Below, piece by piece: positions 63,801 to 64,000 of a stretch of 64,000 bases of DNA (position 1 is its first letter; every line of letters starts with the position of its first letter). The translations under genes and the position numbers were made by a program. The notes beneath the pieces are model-generated. The model had not been told where the DNA came from and made no database searches. It saw only the letters and a list, made by a program, of their open reading frames with translations. The DNA is from Hormiphora californensis (Eukaryota; Ctenophora; Tentaculata; Cydippida; Pleurobrachiidae): the NCBI GenBank assembly GCA_020137815.1, contig CM035350.1:3462537-3526536 (forward strand), read 5' to 3'.

Positions 63801-64000
63801 ACAAGCTATCAAAATGGTCATCAAAAATCAAAGCAAAATGTCTTTGATGGATCATATTTGAACAATTAATTTACCTGGTAAGGTAACACGGCAGAAATAA
63901 GGCCATGAAATTAGGACAGCAAAATTCGTTTTTACATTACAAATTGTGTGCTCTTCTTAGAGAATAGGCGGCGTGTCGGACGTAGTGTCTCAATGAGAAT

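Larger units (their letters stand above)
58823..64000. other. Gene-poor region
   Basis: No exon with recognisable protein similarity was found on either strand. It contains CT/GA repeats, several inverted-repeat elements and one promoter-like stretch. Small or non-conserved genes or non-coding RNA genes cannot be excluded. Confidence 0.4.

Overview
The window is nuclear DNA from an invertebrate animal. Genes are split by short GT-AG introns whose reading phases match across exons. The protein set is typically metazoan: a tolloid-like astacin/CUB/EGF protease, ArfGAP1, DHRS12, a penta-EF-hand protein, YEATS4/GAS41, a UDP-glucuronosyltransferase, SHMT, SERHL-like hydrolases, DNA polymerase beta and a four-EF-hand protein. 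Compact genes and many small non-autonomous DNA transposons would suit a sponge or another early-branching animal, but nothing in the sequence fixes the species. No rRNA, tRNA gene, CRISPR array or operon was seen.

Layout. 0-14 kb (+): the 3' part of an astacin-CUB-EGF(n)-CUB-CUB secreted protease; it contains a large foldback element, a low-quality homopolymer island, a telomere-like C-rich array and an indel-riddled 1.15 kb tandem duplication. 16.1-18.8 kb (-): ArfGAP1. 19.5-20.5 kb (-): single-exon DHRS12. 20.8-25.3 kb (-): a dienelactone-hydrolase-family enzyme whose third intron holds a complete opposite-strand gene (21.4-24.2 kb, +) for a single-pass membrane protein with a long coiled-coil tail ending in a dynein-stalk-like segment. 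25.7-26.7 kb (-): a lone L1-type ORF1. 28.7-29.5 kb (+): penta-EF-hand protein. 30.4-38.9 kb: two directly adjacent, apparently identical 4,253 bp units, each with YEATS4, a UGT and the start of SHMT; the complete SHMT runs from 38.6 to 41.0 kb. 41.1-43.0 kb: two well-bounded MITEs. 43.8-49.3 kb (+): two tandem SERHL-like alpha/beta hydrolases with a near-identical second exon (gene conversion). 49.4-54.4 kb (+): DNA polymerase beta. 54.7-58.8 kb (-): four-EF-hand protein. 58.8-64 kb: no confident gene, but simple repeats and several terminal-inverted-repeat elements.

The genes are ordinary, unrelated housekeeping or signalling loci and do not form a pathway. The interest lies in the nested dynein-stalk-like membrane protein, the exact tandem duplication beside a G-rich tract, the exon-limited gene conversion, and several short transposon families that can be defined within this one window. 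Five single-base frameshifts in otherwise good exons, the homopolymer island and the indel-rich duplication show that base-level quality varies, so frame breaks should not be taken as biology without reads.
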